This document shows, piece by piece, positions 16,841-25,125 of a DNA stretch of 64,000 nucleotides. The translations under genes were made by a program, and so were the position numbers. The notes beneath the pieces were generated by a model. The model saw only the letters and a list, made by a program, of their open reading frames with translations. It made no database searches and was not told where the DNA came from. Positions within the stretch are counted from its first letter, which is position 1. The number at the start of each line of letters is the position of its first letter. Source of the stretch: Nonomuraea rubra (GTDB lineage: Bacteria > Actinomycetota > Actinomycetes > Streptosporangiales > Streptosporangiaceae); NCBI RefSeq assembly GCF_014207985.1, contig NZ_JACHMI010000001.1:9097001-9161000 (forward strand), read 5' to 3'.

Positions 16841-17207
16841 CCTGACTACCAAGACCATCCGCTTCTACGAACAAGCCGGGCTGCTACCCCAGCCGCCCCG
16901 TACTCCCGCCGGCTACCGCGACTGCCCGGCCGGGGCCGCCGAACGGCTCGCCTTCATCCGCGACACCCAAGCCGCCGGGCTCACCCTGGCCGAGATCCGC
17001 AGCGTGCTGGCCATCCGCGACGCCGGACAGCCACCCTGCCACCACGTCACCACGCTGATCGAGGCCCATCTGGAGCAGGTCGAGGCACGTATCGCGGAAC
17101 TGCTCGCCACCCGCACCGCCTTGCAGAGCCTGCACCAGCGGGCACGAAGCGTCGATCCGGCCGGCTGCGGCCCCGAAGGAATCTGCCGGATCCTGGCCTC
17201 CGCGTGA
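16761..17207 (+). CDS. merR: MerR-family regulator, probably mercury-responsive; 5' end uncertain
   Basis: From GLTTKTIRFYEQAGLLPQPPRTPAGYRDC onward it is a standard MerR winged helix, then a coiled dimer helix (HVTTLIEAHLEQVEARIAEL). The sensor cysteines are PPCHH, and DPAGCGPEGIC near the end: one Cys, then about 50 residues on, C-x5-C. That arrangement resembles the three Hg(II)-binding cysteines of MerR. The GTG at 16761 gives 148 residues, but the first ~25 do not look like the usual MRIGELA start and lie only 27 bp from merB. The true 5' end may have been lost in a rearrangement. It would normally control the divergent merB. Confidence 0.65.
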   Translation: MKAVDLRIGIVDQQGGRAAHLPATAAGLTTKTIRFYEQAGLLPQPPRTPAGYRDCPAGAAERLAFIRDTQAAGLTLAEIRSVLAIRDAGQPPCHHVTTLIEAHLEQVEARIAELLATRTALQSLHQRARSVDPAGCGPEGICRILASA

Positions 17208-17329
17208 CCTCTCAGGCCCCGATGTGCCGTGCAGAGTGATCCCAGGCGCATCTCCCTATCCTCCGGCCCGCTCCGCCGGTGGCTGCGTGCCGGCTCGGCG
17301 CGTCAGGTTCGCCGTGGCAGTATCAGGGC

Positions 17330-17797
17330 GTGCAGGAGCAGCACTACACCGTCGAGAGCCGGCCCGGTGGGCGGGGACGCCTGTTCGTCCCGGTGCCGTT
17401 CGATCCGGATGCGGTCTGGGCGCCCAAGCCGGTGCATCATGTGACGGGCACGCTCAACGGCATGGGTATTCGTGCGGTCATCACCGAACATCAGGGGCAG
17501 CGCGGGTTCCTGCTCGGTCCCGCCTGGCTGCGGTGCGGGCTGGAGCCAGGCGCGCACGTGACGGTGGTGCTGACTCCGGAAGGGCCACAGCGGGCGGATC
17601 TCGCCGAGGATGTCGCTGCTGCGCTGGAAGCCAACCCGGCGGCGGGCGCCTTCTTCGACTCCTTGGCCCAGTTCTACCGGCGGGCCTATCTGCGCTGGAT
17701 CGATGCCACCAAACGCCGCCCCGAGGTGCGCGCGCAGCGGATCGCCGAAACGATTCGTCTGCTGGAGGCGGGAATCAAGCAGCGCCCTCAGTCCTGA
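17330..17797 (+). CDS. DUF1905/YdeI-OmpD-associated family protein
   Basis: 155 residues from the GTG at 17330. The N-terminal DUF1905 beta-barrel reads RLFVPVPFDPDAVWAPKPVHHVTGTLNGMGIRAVI, then GFLLGPAWLRCGLEPGAHVTVVLTPEGPQ. The C-terminal YdeI/OmdA helical part reads DVAAALEANPAAGAFFDSLAQFYRRAYLRWIDATKRRPEVRAQRI. The full family length is present. YdeI-type proteins are described as bacteriocin-protection or stress-associated, but the biochemical role is unclear. A single-gene unit. A similar C-terminal stretch seems to be fused to the broken sigma factor at 24665. Confidence 0.8.
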   Translation: MQEQHYTVESRPGGRGRLFVPVPFDPDAVWAPKPVHHVTGTLNGMGIRAVITEHQGQRGFLLGPAWLRCGLEPGAHVTVVLTPEGPQRADLAEDVAAALEANPAAGAFFDSLAQFYRRAYLRWIDATKRRPEVRAQRIAETIRLLEAGIKQRPQS

Positions 17798-17971
17798 GCG
17801 GGTTCCGGGGACGCATGCGGTCGCGACGGAGGGCTCGTGACCCGTTGCGACGTGGCGAGGGAGGGGCTCCGGTCCCCGGCCGGTGAAGGGTCTGACGGCC
17901 CTGCACAGATGCGTGCGTTATCCAGGCTGGAGGGTAGGACAACGCTCTGAGCAGGAGCGTTGGAGGCCGAG

Positions 17972-18580
17972 ATGAAACGCTCGGTACTGGCAGGGATCGC
18001 GGCCGGCTCGGTGCTGGCGGCGACGGCGGCAAGCGGCACGGCTACGGCCTCGCAGCAGAGTGCCGGGCCGCCCGGTTGGGGCATGATGGCGTCAACCAGC
18101 TCGATGCCTGGGGCGAACGTCAGCGATGAGGCCGACTATCTGACCCACATGATCGCCCACCACAAGGAGGCGGTGGCCGCGGCCAAGCAGCTTCAGCGCT
18201 CGGGCCGGGCCCAGATGCGCACGTTGGGAGCCTCGATCGTCACCACGCAGAGCGCCGAGATCGCCACGATGAACAGGTGGCTGACCACCTGGTACCGCGG
18301 GCATTCGCCGCAGACCGGTTACCGCCCGATGATGCGCGATCTGTCGAAGCTGTCCGGCGATGCGCTGGATGAGGCGTTCCTGCGCGACATGATCCCGCAT
18401 CACATGATGGCGGTCATGATGTCCCAGCAGCTGCTCATGCACGGAGACGTCCAGCACCCACCGGTCGCCGCCTTCGCCGCCAAGGTACGCGACGCGCAGC
18501 ACGCCGAGATGGTCCAGATGCAGCAGTATCTGGCCGACTGGTTCGGCGGCGAAGGCATGCCCTGTCCCATGGGGCGCTGA
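17972..18580 (+). CDS. Secreted DUF305 protein
   Basis: 202 residues from the ATG at 17972, with GGAGG seven bases upstream. Residues 1-~28 are a signal peptide (KRSVLAGIAAGSVLAATAASGTATA). Two DUF305 halves follow, each with the His motif: DYLTHMIAHHKEAVAAA and LRDMIPHHMMAVMMSQQLL. The Met/His-rich ferritin-like four-helix family often occurs with copper genes, so extracytoplasmic metal binding is possible, but the function is not established. A decayed inverted DUF305 piece lies just downstream (18695-18850). Confidence 0.85.
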   Translation: MKRSVLAGIAAGSVLAATAASGTATASQQSAGPPGWGMMASTSSMPGANVSDEADYLTHMIAHHKEAVAAAKQLQRSGRAQMRTLGASIVTTQSAEIATMNRWLTTWYRGHSPQTGYRPMMRDLSKLSGDALDEAFLRDMIPHHMMAVMMSQQLLMHGDVQHPPVAAFAAKVRDAQHAEMVQMQQYLADWFGGEGMPCPMGR

Positions 18581-18694
18581 CCAGGCCGTCACGGGCTGAT
18601 GATCGCCGATCATCCCACCTTCAATGCCGCAAGCGCAATGAAGAGTCCGGATCTGTTTCGACGGTACGAACAGGCACTCCTCCCGCACGGCGGG

Positions 18695-18850
18695 TCACTG
18701 AAGGCGATCGACGATCTTCTGAATTTGCTGCACCTGCTGCCCGGTCTCGATCTTCGGGCCAGCTGCTTCGCCTCAGGATTGGCCCCCTGCTGCTGTTCGG
18801 TACGCGTCACCGCGATCGCGCCCTGGGCCTCCCCTTGCCGAAGGGCAGAA
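18695..18850 (-). pseudogene. DUF305 C-terminal remnant
   Basis: On the minus strand, GAIAVTRTEQQQGANPEAKQLA resembles the A-x-MA...G.NPEVKxLA segment of DUF305. After one frameshift it continues as IETGQQVQQIQKIVDRLQ and a stop at 18695, matching the usual I-x-AQQxEIxxM helix. The N-terminal half with the His pair is absent. It points towards the intact DUF305 gene (convergent) and is not its duplicate end. Confidence 0.45.
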
Positions 18851-18971
18851 GTACGAGAGACCCAGGCAGATCGGATGAGGCGAATCCCCAGCGCCCCACT
18901 CGGCCGCTCCGATTGCCGGCCGGAACCAACGGGCAGAGCAACGGGTCACGGCCCTGCCGGCGTACAGCGGG

Positions 18972-19499
18972 CTACGTGGCGGTTTCGGCTGGCTGCAAGC
19001 CGACTAGGAGGTTGAAAGCGCCGGTCAGGACATTGAGGGCGACAACGCCGACGATCTCCGCGATGATCCGATCGCTCCAGCCGTGCTTGCGCAACTCGGC
19101 GATTTCTTCATCGGTGATGGAGGATGGCTCGGCCAGCACGCGTACGGCGACCGCGATGAGTGCCGCCTCTCTCACGTCGGTGGAGGTGCCCTGCCGGGCC
19201 AGCGCGATGTCGGTCTCGCTGAGTCCCACCGCCCGACCGGCCTCGGTGTGCGCCTGGAGGCAGGTACCGCATCCGATCCGTTCCTGAACGGCAAGCGAGA
19301 TCTTCTCGCTGAGCGTGCGCGGCAGCTTGACGCGTTTCATCGCTCGTGAAAGGTCCAGATATCCCTCCAGCAGCGCCGGCGAGTGGGCCATGGTGGCGAC
19401 CATGTCGCCGACGCCGCCCCTTCTGCTCACGATGTCAGCCAGCAGATCCTTGGCCTTCCCCGGCGCGTCAGCGGGGTCAAGTGGGGCCAGTCGTCGCAT
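18972..19499 (-). CDS. AhpD-like carboxymuconolactone decarboxylase-family protein
   Basis: 175 residues. It has the AhpD core with the redox pair IGCGTCLQAHTEAGRAVGL (C-x2-C then His), as in alkylhydroperoxidase D and related peroxidase-type members rather than true decarboxylases. N-terminal helices (LLEGYLDLSRAM) and the C-terminal helix (IIAEIVGVVALNVLTGAFN) fit the family, which forms trimers in the cytoplasm. It faces a broken LuxR-type regulator across a 56-bp promoter region holding a CsoR-type box, so metal or thiol stress control is possible. Intact. Confidence 0.85.
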   Translation of the reverse strand: MRRLAPLDPADAPGKAKDLLADIVSRRGGVGDMVATMAHSPALLEGYLDLSRAMKRVKLPRTLSEKISLAVQERIGCGTCLQAHTEAGRAVGLSETDIALARQGTSTDVREAALIAVAVRVLAEPSSITDEEIAELRKHGWSDRIIAEIVGVVALNVLTGAFNLLVGLQPAETAT

Positions 19500-19522
19500 T
19501 TCTCCTCCTCAACGTGCCATGG

Positions 19523-19548
19523 ATGTACCATACCCCCCTAGGGTACAT
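19523..19548. promoter_or_regulatory. CsoR-type box in the AhpD/LuxR divergent promoter
   Basis: At 19530-19546 ATACC-CCCCTAG-GGTAC matches the ATACC-N7-GGTAT motif at csoR except for the last base. A longer dyad frames it: ATGTACC (19523) and GGTACAT (19542). It sits between the starts of both divergent genes. Confidence 0.55.
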
Positions 19549-19555
19549 TGGAGAA

Positions 19556-20269
19556 GTGGTGGAGCGACGACTCATCGAGCACCTGTCCCGCCGGCTCGGC
19601 AGCTGGCCACCGGTCGGCGCATTGCACATCATCGGCGAGCCCGGACGTGATCGCCCTGCCTGGGACGGCAAGATTCATCCGGTCCTCGGGGTGTCGAGCC
19701 CCGAGGGCGGCGTGCTGTCCGTCCCGCCGCGCACGACCGAAGCCGTGGCGGCCGCCTATGCCATGGACACCGGCCTCGCTGTACTCGGGCCACGGATACC
19801 CGCCATGGCCGGCTTTCCAGAACGGGGCCGGTTCGCCGCCGTCCATCGGTGGACGACCCGCCCTGCGCTCCTTCCGGACGCGGGAGTCTGGCTGCCTGCC
19901 GACGATCCTGAGGTCCCCGCCGACCGTCCTTCAGGCCGGCCCCGAGGACCTGCACGCGGGCAGCATCCTGATCCGGGGCGGCAGCGTGGTCAGATCGCTC
20001 GCGGCCATCTGCGACTACTGCTGGACGACCGCCTCGGAGCCGGAGGACGTGCCGCGTTCCGCCGATGGCGTCTCACTCACCGAACAGCAGCTCGCGGTGC
20101 TGCGCATGCTGGCCGCCGGCGCGAAGGCCTCCGCCATCGCGAGGAGCATGGGCGTCTCCACCCGCACCATCACCCGCCTGGTGAGCGAGCTGACGGCGAT
20201 GCTGGGAGCGAGCAGCCGTTCCAGGCAGGGGTGCGGGCGGCACGGCTCGGCTGGCTCGACGCCGGCTGA
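19556..20269 (+). pseudogene. LuxR-type HTH regulator, frameshifted twice
   Basis: From the GTG at 19556: VERRLIEHLSRRLGSWPPVGALHIIGEPGR, then a sensor-like region to ADDPEVP near 19920. The frame then changes to LQAGPEDLHAGSILIRGGSVVRSLAAICDYCW and a LuxR HTH (LTEQQLAVLRMLAAGAKASAIARSMGVSTRTITRLVSELTAMLG). A second shift near 20215 gives the proper end RFQAGVRAARLGWLDAG. The three pieces form one ~235-residue regulator of a common actinobacterial type (sensor domain plus C-terminal HTH). Two indels argue for real decay. Confidence 0.65.
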
Positions 20270-20302
20270 CCGGCGAACCACCATCACGCGGACAGCGGAA
20301 GG

Positions 20303-20734
20303 TCAGGCGGCTCGCCGGACGGCGAGGAAGCTGGCAGTCTGTCCTGCCCTGGCGAGGCTTGCCCCGCTTCCGTGGTCCGCCGCTCGCAGGACGGTGCCCG
20401 CGAGCGTCGTCCGCTGGCCGAGGCCGGCCTCCCAGCGCCGCAGGACGGTGCCGTCGTACTCGTAGTGGAAGTCCGCGATGGGGGTGGCCGGGCGGCCCTT
20501 GCCGGTGAGCTGGAACCGCAGCGGATCCGCGGCGGACGCCTTGCCGGTGAGGTCCATGACCAGTGGTTGCGACCCAGAGGAGAAGAGCAGGAACCCGCTG
20601 AGGGCTCCCCCGGGGTCGGCGGACAGTCTCAGTTCGAGCTGCCCGAAGCGGAGCCGGTTGAAGTCGTCCACCGGGTCCGGCACGTCGAGGAAGCTCCGGT
20701 AGGTGTACGTGCCCGTCAGGGCGGCGATGTCCAT
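20303..20734 (-). CDS. Small partner protein of the tyrosinase (lipocalin-like?)
   Basis: 143 residues, no signal peptide or membrane segment. The pattern of short alternating beta strands (TGTYTYRSFLDVPDP; LELRLSADPGGALSGFLLF; LVMDLTGKAS; LRFQLTGKG; ADFHYEYDGTVL) suggests a small beta-barrel, but I do not recognise a named family. It begins 6 bases after the tyrosinase stop, so the two are co-translated. By position it could be an accessory or activity-modulating subunit. It lacks the secreted His-rich features of the Streptomyces MelC1 caddie protein, so that identity is not supported. Confidence 0.55.
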   Translation of the reverse strand: MDIAALTGTYTYRSFLDVPDPVDDFNRLRFGQLELRLSADPGGALSGFLLFSSGSQPLVMDLTGKASAADPLRFQLTGKGRPATPIADFHYEYDGTVLRRWEAGLGQRTTLAGTVLRAADHGSGASLARAGQTASFLAVRRAA

Positions 20735-20740
20735 GACTGG

Positions 20741-21637
20741 TCAGTCCTGGACGAGGAAGGGCGCGGGCTCGGGAACGGCGTTCTCCCGCAAGGCTCGGAC
20801 GGTGTCCTCGAGGTCGCGGACGTGCGACCGCAGGCCGGCGCCGGAGCGGTCGCGCAGGGCCAGTTCGGCCACGGTGTGGTGGTGATGGTGTCCCGGCCCC
20901 ATCCACGGCGGGTCGAACGACCAGGGCACCGGCCCGGTCAGCTCGTTGGCCCGCATCCAGTCGTCGATTCGGGCGTCGACCCAGCCGTGCAGCTTCCAGA
21001 AGATCGGATTCACGTGGCTGGAGTAGGTGTCGGCCAGCCAGTCGTAGCCGGGCACGTCCCACTGCGGGTCCACGTCGAACGCCGAACCGCTCGGCCGGTA
21101 GCGTGGCAGCTCGGCCGCCCAGCGCAGGTGCAGAGTGTTGTGGATGCGGAACTCGATGAACGCGCCGAGCCGGCCGAGGGTGATGCCGCGCAGCACCGCC
21201 GGGTCCCGCACCTGGGCCTCCCGTTCCCCGAGCCGCTCCAGCGTCGCGGCGGACTTGGCCTGCTCGATCTGCCGGGTCGTCTCCTCGCTCCCGGGGACGG
21301 TGAACGGCGGCGGGACGGGGAACTCGGCGTCGCCGGCTGCCGGTATGGACGGCCATCCCACCACCCGGTCGCCCGAGCCGACGAGGATCCCGTTCACGGT
21401 GCGGATCATCTCCCGGTGCATGTACAGGAAGTCCTCGCCCGAGCCGTTGTCGAACTCGACCTGCTGATCCCTCGTCAGCGACGGGCGCGGCGGCTCCCAC
21501 CCGTGATCGCGGTACACCTTGCGTTGCGCTTCGTTCAGCCGTTGCCAGGTGTCGCGGGAGGCATGCCAGACGGCATGGTGCAGGCGTACGGCCCGGTCGG
21601 CCATGGCTTCGATCACTTGCCGGGGCAGTGTGGCCAT
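20741..21637 (-). CDS. Tyrosinase-family copper monooxygenase
   Basis: 298 residues from the ATG at 21637, preceded by GAGGAGG. Type 3 copper motifs are visible. A first His set lies near residues 20-25 and 74 (RLHHAVWH; FLYMHREM). CuB has H166-x3-H170 (RIHNTLHLRW), and SSHVNPIFWKLHGWVD (His 208 and 217) is equivalent to the H-x-DPxFxxHH helix. A run of five His at 250-254 is unusual and may bind extra metal. No signal peptide, so cytoplasmic unless exported with a partner. It would hydroxylate or oxidise phenols. It forms a two-gene operon with the 143-residue protein. The family assignment is good; the substrate is unknown. Confidence 0.75.
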   Translation of the reverse strand: MATLPRQVIEAMADRAVRLHHAVWHASRDTWQRLNEAQRKVYRDHGWEPPRPSLTRDQQVEFDNGSGEDFLYMHREMIRTVNGILVGSGDRVVGWPSIPAAGDAEFPVPPPFTVPGSEETTRQIEQAKSAATLERLGEREAQVRDPAVLRGITLGRLGAFIEFRIHNTLHLRWAAELPRYRPSGSAFDVDPQWDVPGYDWLADTYSSHVNPIFWKLHGWVDARIDDWMRANELTGPVPWSFDPPWMGPGHHHHHTVAELALRDRSGAGLRSHVRDLEDTVRALRENAVPEPAPFLVQD

Positions 21638-21902
21638 CTCATCCTCCTCGTGCTCCACAGCGAGGCTAGGCCGGAGCAGCAAGACAAGGGATGAGTACAC
21701 CCATACTCAAAAGCGGCCTCAGATTCAAACGATCAACGCAACACTGCAGGTGGATGGGTGGATCGTGGCTCGGATGGGTCGGCCGGGAAGGTCGGACGCG
21801 ATGAAAGAGGACTTGTGGCGGCGGTGGCCGGCCCTTGCAGCCCTGCCAGCTTCCTTGGTCGATCTGTCGGCTACAAGGCAGATGGGTGCGATGTCTCATC
21901 CG

Positions 21903-22508
21903 TCAGGCGTTGGGGTGCGCGGCGGCCATGACGCCGTGTACGGCTTGGGCGATGCGGTCGGCGGCCTGATCGGGGTCGGGTTGGCCGGCGTCCAGCCAGG
22001 CGATGACGGCCTCCAGGGTGAAGCCGGGGATGAGGTTGGCGGCCCAGTCCAGCCAAGGGCCTTCGGGGATGGCGCGGGCGAGGTTTCGGCGGCCGACTTC
22101 TCGGGAGGCGGCGGTGAGGGAGTCGATCAGGTCGCGGAAGTCGGGCTCGCGGGCGGCGTAGCGGAAGAGTAGCCGGAACCCGTCCGGGTCGGCGGCGGCG
22201 GCGCGCAGCAGGGCGGGGATGGCGTCGTCGCCGAAGTCGTCGGCGCCGGTGGCTTCGGCCAGCCGTACGCAGGCCCGGTCGAGGACGGCGCGGTAAAGGT
22301 CGGCTTTGGAGTCGAAATGCCGATACAGCATCGCCCGGGTCAATTCGGCCTCGGTGGCGATGTCGTCCAGGCCGGTGGCGGCGTATCCGGCTCGCGCGAA
22401 GGCGCGGGTGGCCGCGTCCAGGATCTGCTCGCGCCGCTCCGCGCGGCGCAGTCGCCGCACCGGCCGAACCGCGACGTCCTCGTTGCCGGTCGAGTCGGGG
22501 TTGCTCAT
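21903..22508 (-). CDS. TetR-family regulator
   Basis: 201 residues. The N-terminal HTH reads RREQILDAATRAFARAGYAATGLDDIATEAELTRAMLYRHFDSKADLY, followed by a helical ligand domain. It diverges from a cytochrome P450 gene across an 87-bp region with clear dyads, so it probably represses itself and the P450 operon. The inducer is unknown. Intact. Confidence 0.9.
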   Translation of the reverse strand: MSNPDSTGNEDVAVRPVRRLRRAERREQILDAATRAFARAGYAATGLDDIATEAELTRAMLYRHFDSKADLYRAVLDRACVRLAEATGADDFGDDAIPALLRAAAADPDGFRLLFRYAAREPDFRDLIDSLTAASREVGRRNLARAIPEGPWLDWAANLIPGFTLEAVIAWLDAGQPDPDQAADRIAQAVHGVMAAAHPNA

Positions 22509-22520
22509 CCCACCTCCACT

Positions 22521-22556
22521 TGTAGAAGCAAAAGTCTACATGTAGCTTTTTAGACA
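22521..22556. promoter_or_regulatory. TetR operator between TetR and P450 genes
   Basis: TGTAGA-N8-TCTACA (22521-22540) is a perfect 6-bp inverted repeat. It overlaps a second perfect palindrome, CTACATGTAG (22536-22545), and TGTAGCTTTTTAGACA follows. The AT-rich patch stands out from the flanking GC-rich DNA and lies between the two divergent starts. Confidence 0.6.
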
Positions 22557-22595
22557 TCAGAGTATACAAATCTGCGTCTACCTCACGGAGGAGTC

Positions 22596-23777
22596 ATGTC
22601 CGGACCCGTTCAGCTTCCGTACGCGCAACCTGACCCGATGCGGCCCGCGCCGCTGCTACGCGAGCTGCAGGCCCGCACTCCGATCCATGCCATCCGCACT
22701 GCGGTCGGTGATCCCGGCTGGCAGGTCACCGGGTACGAGGAGGTGCGCCGGTTGCTGGACGACGACCGGCTCGGCCGCGCTCACCGCGAGCCGGACCAGG
22801 CCTCCCGGACGGGAGAATCGGCCATGTTCGGCGGCCCGCTGGGCGACTTCGACACCGAGCAGGCCGACCACCGGCGCATGCGCTCCCTGCTGCAGCCGCA
22901 CTTCTCGCCCAAGCGGATGCGCGCCCTGCGCGCCCGGGTCGAGACGCTCACCGCGGGCCTGCTGGACGAGCTGGCCGCCGCCGGACCGCCCGCCGACCTG
23001 CACGCCGCGCTGGCACTGCCGCTGCCCATCGCCGTCATCTGCGAACTGCTCGGGGTGCCGTACGAGGACCGCGCCCAGTTCCGGGCCTGGACCCAGGCCG
23101 CCGGCGACATCACCGACCGGGCCCGCTCCGAGCAGGGGCTGGCCGAGCTGTTCGGCTACGGGCAGCAGCTGGTGGCTCGCAAGAGGGCCGCGGGCGACAC
23201 GGACGCCGATGTGATCTCACGGCTGGCCGCCACCGACGGGGTCAGCGACGACGAGGCGGCCGCGATGGGCATGTTCCTGCTGTTCGCGGGGCACGAGACG
23301 ACGGTCGCCGCGATCGACGAGGGGGCGCTGTGGTTGCTGGCCTACCCGGAGCAGTGGCAGGCTCTGGTGGCGGACCCGTCCCGGGTCGGCGCGGCGGTGG
23401 AGGAGATCCTGCGCGCGCCCGGCCTGGGCGGCGGTGGCATCCCGCGCTACGCGCGAACCGATCTGGACATCGCCGGGGTGCAGGTGCGCGCCGGTGATCT
23501 GGTGCTGCTGGACAACGGCGCGGCCAATCATGACGCCACGGTCTTCGAAGACCCCGACCGCTTCGACATCGGCCGTGCCGCCGTACCCCATCTGAGCTTC
23601 GGGCACGGCGCCCGCTACTGCATCGGCGCCCCGCTGGCCCGCATCGAACTCCAAGTGGTCTTCTCCCAGCTCGTCGCCCGCTTCCCCACCCTGAGGCCGG
23701 GGTGTGCGGCAGATGAGCTGACCTTCAACGCGAACGTACTGACCGGCGGCCTGACCGCCCTGCCCGTCACCTGGTGA
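22596..23777 (+). CDS. Cytochrome P450 (bacterial class I type)
   Basis: 393 residues, soluble. I-helix oxygen-binding AGHETT at 231-236; K-helix E270-x2-R273 (EEILR); heme loop FGHGARYCIG with the ligand Cys at 342. Length and motifs are standard for actinobacterial P450s that use ferredoxin partners; no ferredoxin gene is adjacent. The stop overlaps the GTG of a methyltransferase, so hydroxylation may be followed by methylation of the same small molecule (inference). Probably repressed by the divergent TetR. Confidence 0.93.
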   Translation: MSGPVQLPYAQPDPMRPAPLLRELQARTPIHAIRTAVGDPGWQVTGYEEVRRLLDDDRLGRAHREPDQASRTGESAMFGGPLGDFDTEQADHRRMRSLLQPHFSPKRMRALRARVETLTAGLLDELAAAGPPADLHAALALPLPIAVICELLGVPYEDRAQFRAWTQAAGDITDRARSEQGLAELFGYGQQLVARKRAAGDTDADVISRLAATDGVSDDEAAAMGMFLLFAGHETTVAAIDEGALWLLAYPEQWQALVADPSRVGAAVEEILRAPGLGGGGIPRYARTDLDIAGVQVRAGDLVLLDNGAANHDATVFEDPDRFDIGRAAVPHLSFGHGARYCIGAPLARIELQVVFSQLVARFPTLRPGCAADELTFNANVLTGGLTALPVTW

Positions 23778-24421
23778 CCGCCATGACGAAGACGAACGCG
23801 CGGCGGCCGTTCTTCGGCCGGATGTATCCGAGGATGGCCCGCGCTCTGGACGAGGGCGGCATGGCCGGACGCCGCCGCGACCTGCTGGCCGGCCTGACCG
23901 GCGAGGTGGTCGAGGTGGGAGCCGGGCACGGCGTCAACTTCGCGCTCTATCCCGCGGAGGTGACCCGGCTGGTGGCGGTGGAGCCGGAACCGCGGCTGCG
24001 GGAACAGGCCCGCATCGCCGGCGCCGGTGCCACGATCTCCGTCGAGGTGGTGCCCGGCCTGGCCGACCGGCTCCCGCCGGCTGATCACAGCGTGGACGCG
24101 GTGGTGTTCTGCCTGGTGCTGTGCTCGCTGCCTGACGTCGGGGCGGCGCTGGCCGAGGCGAGGCGGGTGCTCAAGCCGGGCGGGCAGGTGCGGTTCCTGG
24201 AGCACGTCCGTGCCGGCACACCCGCGATGGTCCGGGTGCAGCGGGTCCTGGATGCCACCGTCTGGCCGCATCTGGCCGGTGGATGCCACACCGGCCGCGA
24301 CACTCTGGCAGAGATCGAACGAGCCGGGTTCACCCTGGAAGACGTCGAGCGTTTCCTGCTTCCGGAGGCACGCACCCCGTTCTCGTTCCATGTCCTCGGT
24401 GCCGCCACACTCCGCGTGTAG
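23774..24421 (+). CDS. Class I SAM-dependent methyltransferase
   Basis: 215 residues from a GTG overlapping the P450 stop (GTGA). Motif I is GEVVEVGAGHGVNFALYP; the acidic motif is VAVEPEP; post-I is DAVVFCLVLCSLPDV; a UbiE-like motif follows (ARRVLKPGGQVRFLEHVRAG). It resembles the small phosphatidylethanolamine/UbiE-like group of stand-alone methyltransferases. The C-terminal end (PFSFHVLGAATLRV) is typical of that group. Co-transcribed with the P450. Confidence 0.85.
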   Translation: MTAMTKTNARRPFFGRMYPRMARALDEGGMAGRRRDLLAGLTGEVVEVGAGHGVNFALYPAEVTRLVAVEPEPRLREQARIAGAGATISVEVVPGLADRLPPADHSVDAVVFCLVLCSLPDVGAALAEARRVLKPGGQVRFLEHVRAGTPAMVRVQRVLDATVWPHLAGGCHTGRDTLAEIERAGFTLEDVERFLLPEARTPFSFHVLGAATLRV

Positions 24422-24439
24422 CAGGCGAGCGGCAGGCGC

Positions 24440-24668
24440 CGCGCCGCTCGCCGATCCGCTGATCACCAGGACGGTACGGGTCCGCGACGGCATGCCAGGG
24501 GTCACCGACGGCCCCTTCCTGGACTCCAAGGAGCACCTGGCCGGCTACTTCGTCATCGACTGCGAGAGCCTCGAACGCGCGACCGAGATCGCGGCGCGCT
24601 TTCCCGACGCCCGGTACAGCGCGGTGGAGGTCAGGCCGATCATGGACCCGTCCGGGTTCGAGATGTGA
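24440..24668 (+). pseudogene. YCII-domain protein, 5'-truncated
   Basis: The frame ending at 24668 gives TRTVRVRDGMPGVTDGPFLDSKEHLAGYFVIDCESLERATEIAARFP, the C-terminal half of a YCII/DGPF domain. The usual MKYMLLIY start and ~35 residues are missing; upstream the frame runs into sequence after the methyltransferase. The stop overlaps the sigma factor start (ATGTGA), as in normal YCII-ECF sigma operons, which confirms its identity. Confidence 0.6.
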
Positions 24669-25060
24669 GCGGCACCAGCACCGCCGAGGACCTGCTGCGC
24701 CGGCTCGCTCCGCAGGCCCTCGGCACGCTCATCCGCCGGTACGGCGACTTCGACGCCTGCGAGGACGCGGTCCAGGAGGCGCTGCTGGCCGCCTCCGTGC
24801 AATGGCCCGGCCAGGGCGTCCCGGACCATCCGGCCACATGGCTGATCACGGTCGCCACCCGCCGCCTCGCCGGCGCCCACCGCAGCGAGACCGCCCGCCG
24901 GCGGCGCGCAACCCTCGCCGCCGCACTGGAGGCCGGCCCCGCGGCGGGCGCCTTCTCCGGCTCCCTCGCCTACCGGCGCTGGATCGCGATGCCATCAAGG
25001 CCGGTCCAAGGCGAACAGGGCGACCAGTTCATGATGGCATGCGCAGCAGATCTTCCTCTG
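24665..25060 (+). pseudogene. YCII-linked ECF sigma factor, truncated and fused to foreign sequence
   Basis: The GTG start at 24665 leads into sigma region 2 (DLLRRLAPQALGTLIRRYGDFDACEDAVQEALLAASVQWP, then PATWLITVATRRL), as in the large ECF group paired with YCII proteins. After about 80 residues, region 4 and the C-terminal SnoaL-like part are absent. The frame instead reads AAALEAGPAAGAFSGSLAYRRWI, which resembles the YdeI C-terminal stretch of the gene at 17330. The open frame continues to 25252 only by running into the 3' end of copA. A fusion of two gene remnants. Confidence 0.6.
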
Positions 25061-25078
25061 GATGGGTCCTGTCACGAT

Positions 25079-25114
25079 GGAACGACCCCGAGCGCAGCTG
25101 CCCGGGGCCGTTCC
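25079..25114 (-). terminator. Probable terminator of the copper operon
   Basis: GGAACGACCCCG (25079-25090) and CGGGGCCGTTCC (25103-25114) pair in 11 of 12 positions around a 12-base loop. The hairpin begins 11 bp after the copA stop, with no T-run, as is common in high-GC actinomycetes. Confidence 0.5.
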
Positions 25115-25125
25115 GTAGGTTTCGG

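Noticed and set aside
15678..17207. A single 509-codon protein with LLVLG repeats fused to MerR
   Set aside because: The middle of the frame is the complement of merB and has no domain; the MerR part has its own, though uncertain, start.
20303..20734. MelC1-type caddie protein
   Set aside because: No signal peptide or His/Cys copper-donor pattern, and it is encoded downstream rather than upstream of the tyrosinase.
22596..24421. P450/methyltransferase pair as part of a biosynthetic gene cluster
   Set aside because: No core biosynthetic enzyme is near, and flanking genes are decayed; kept as a small TetR-controlled operon only.
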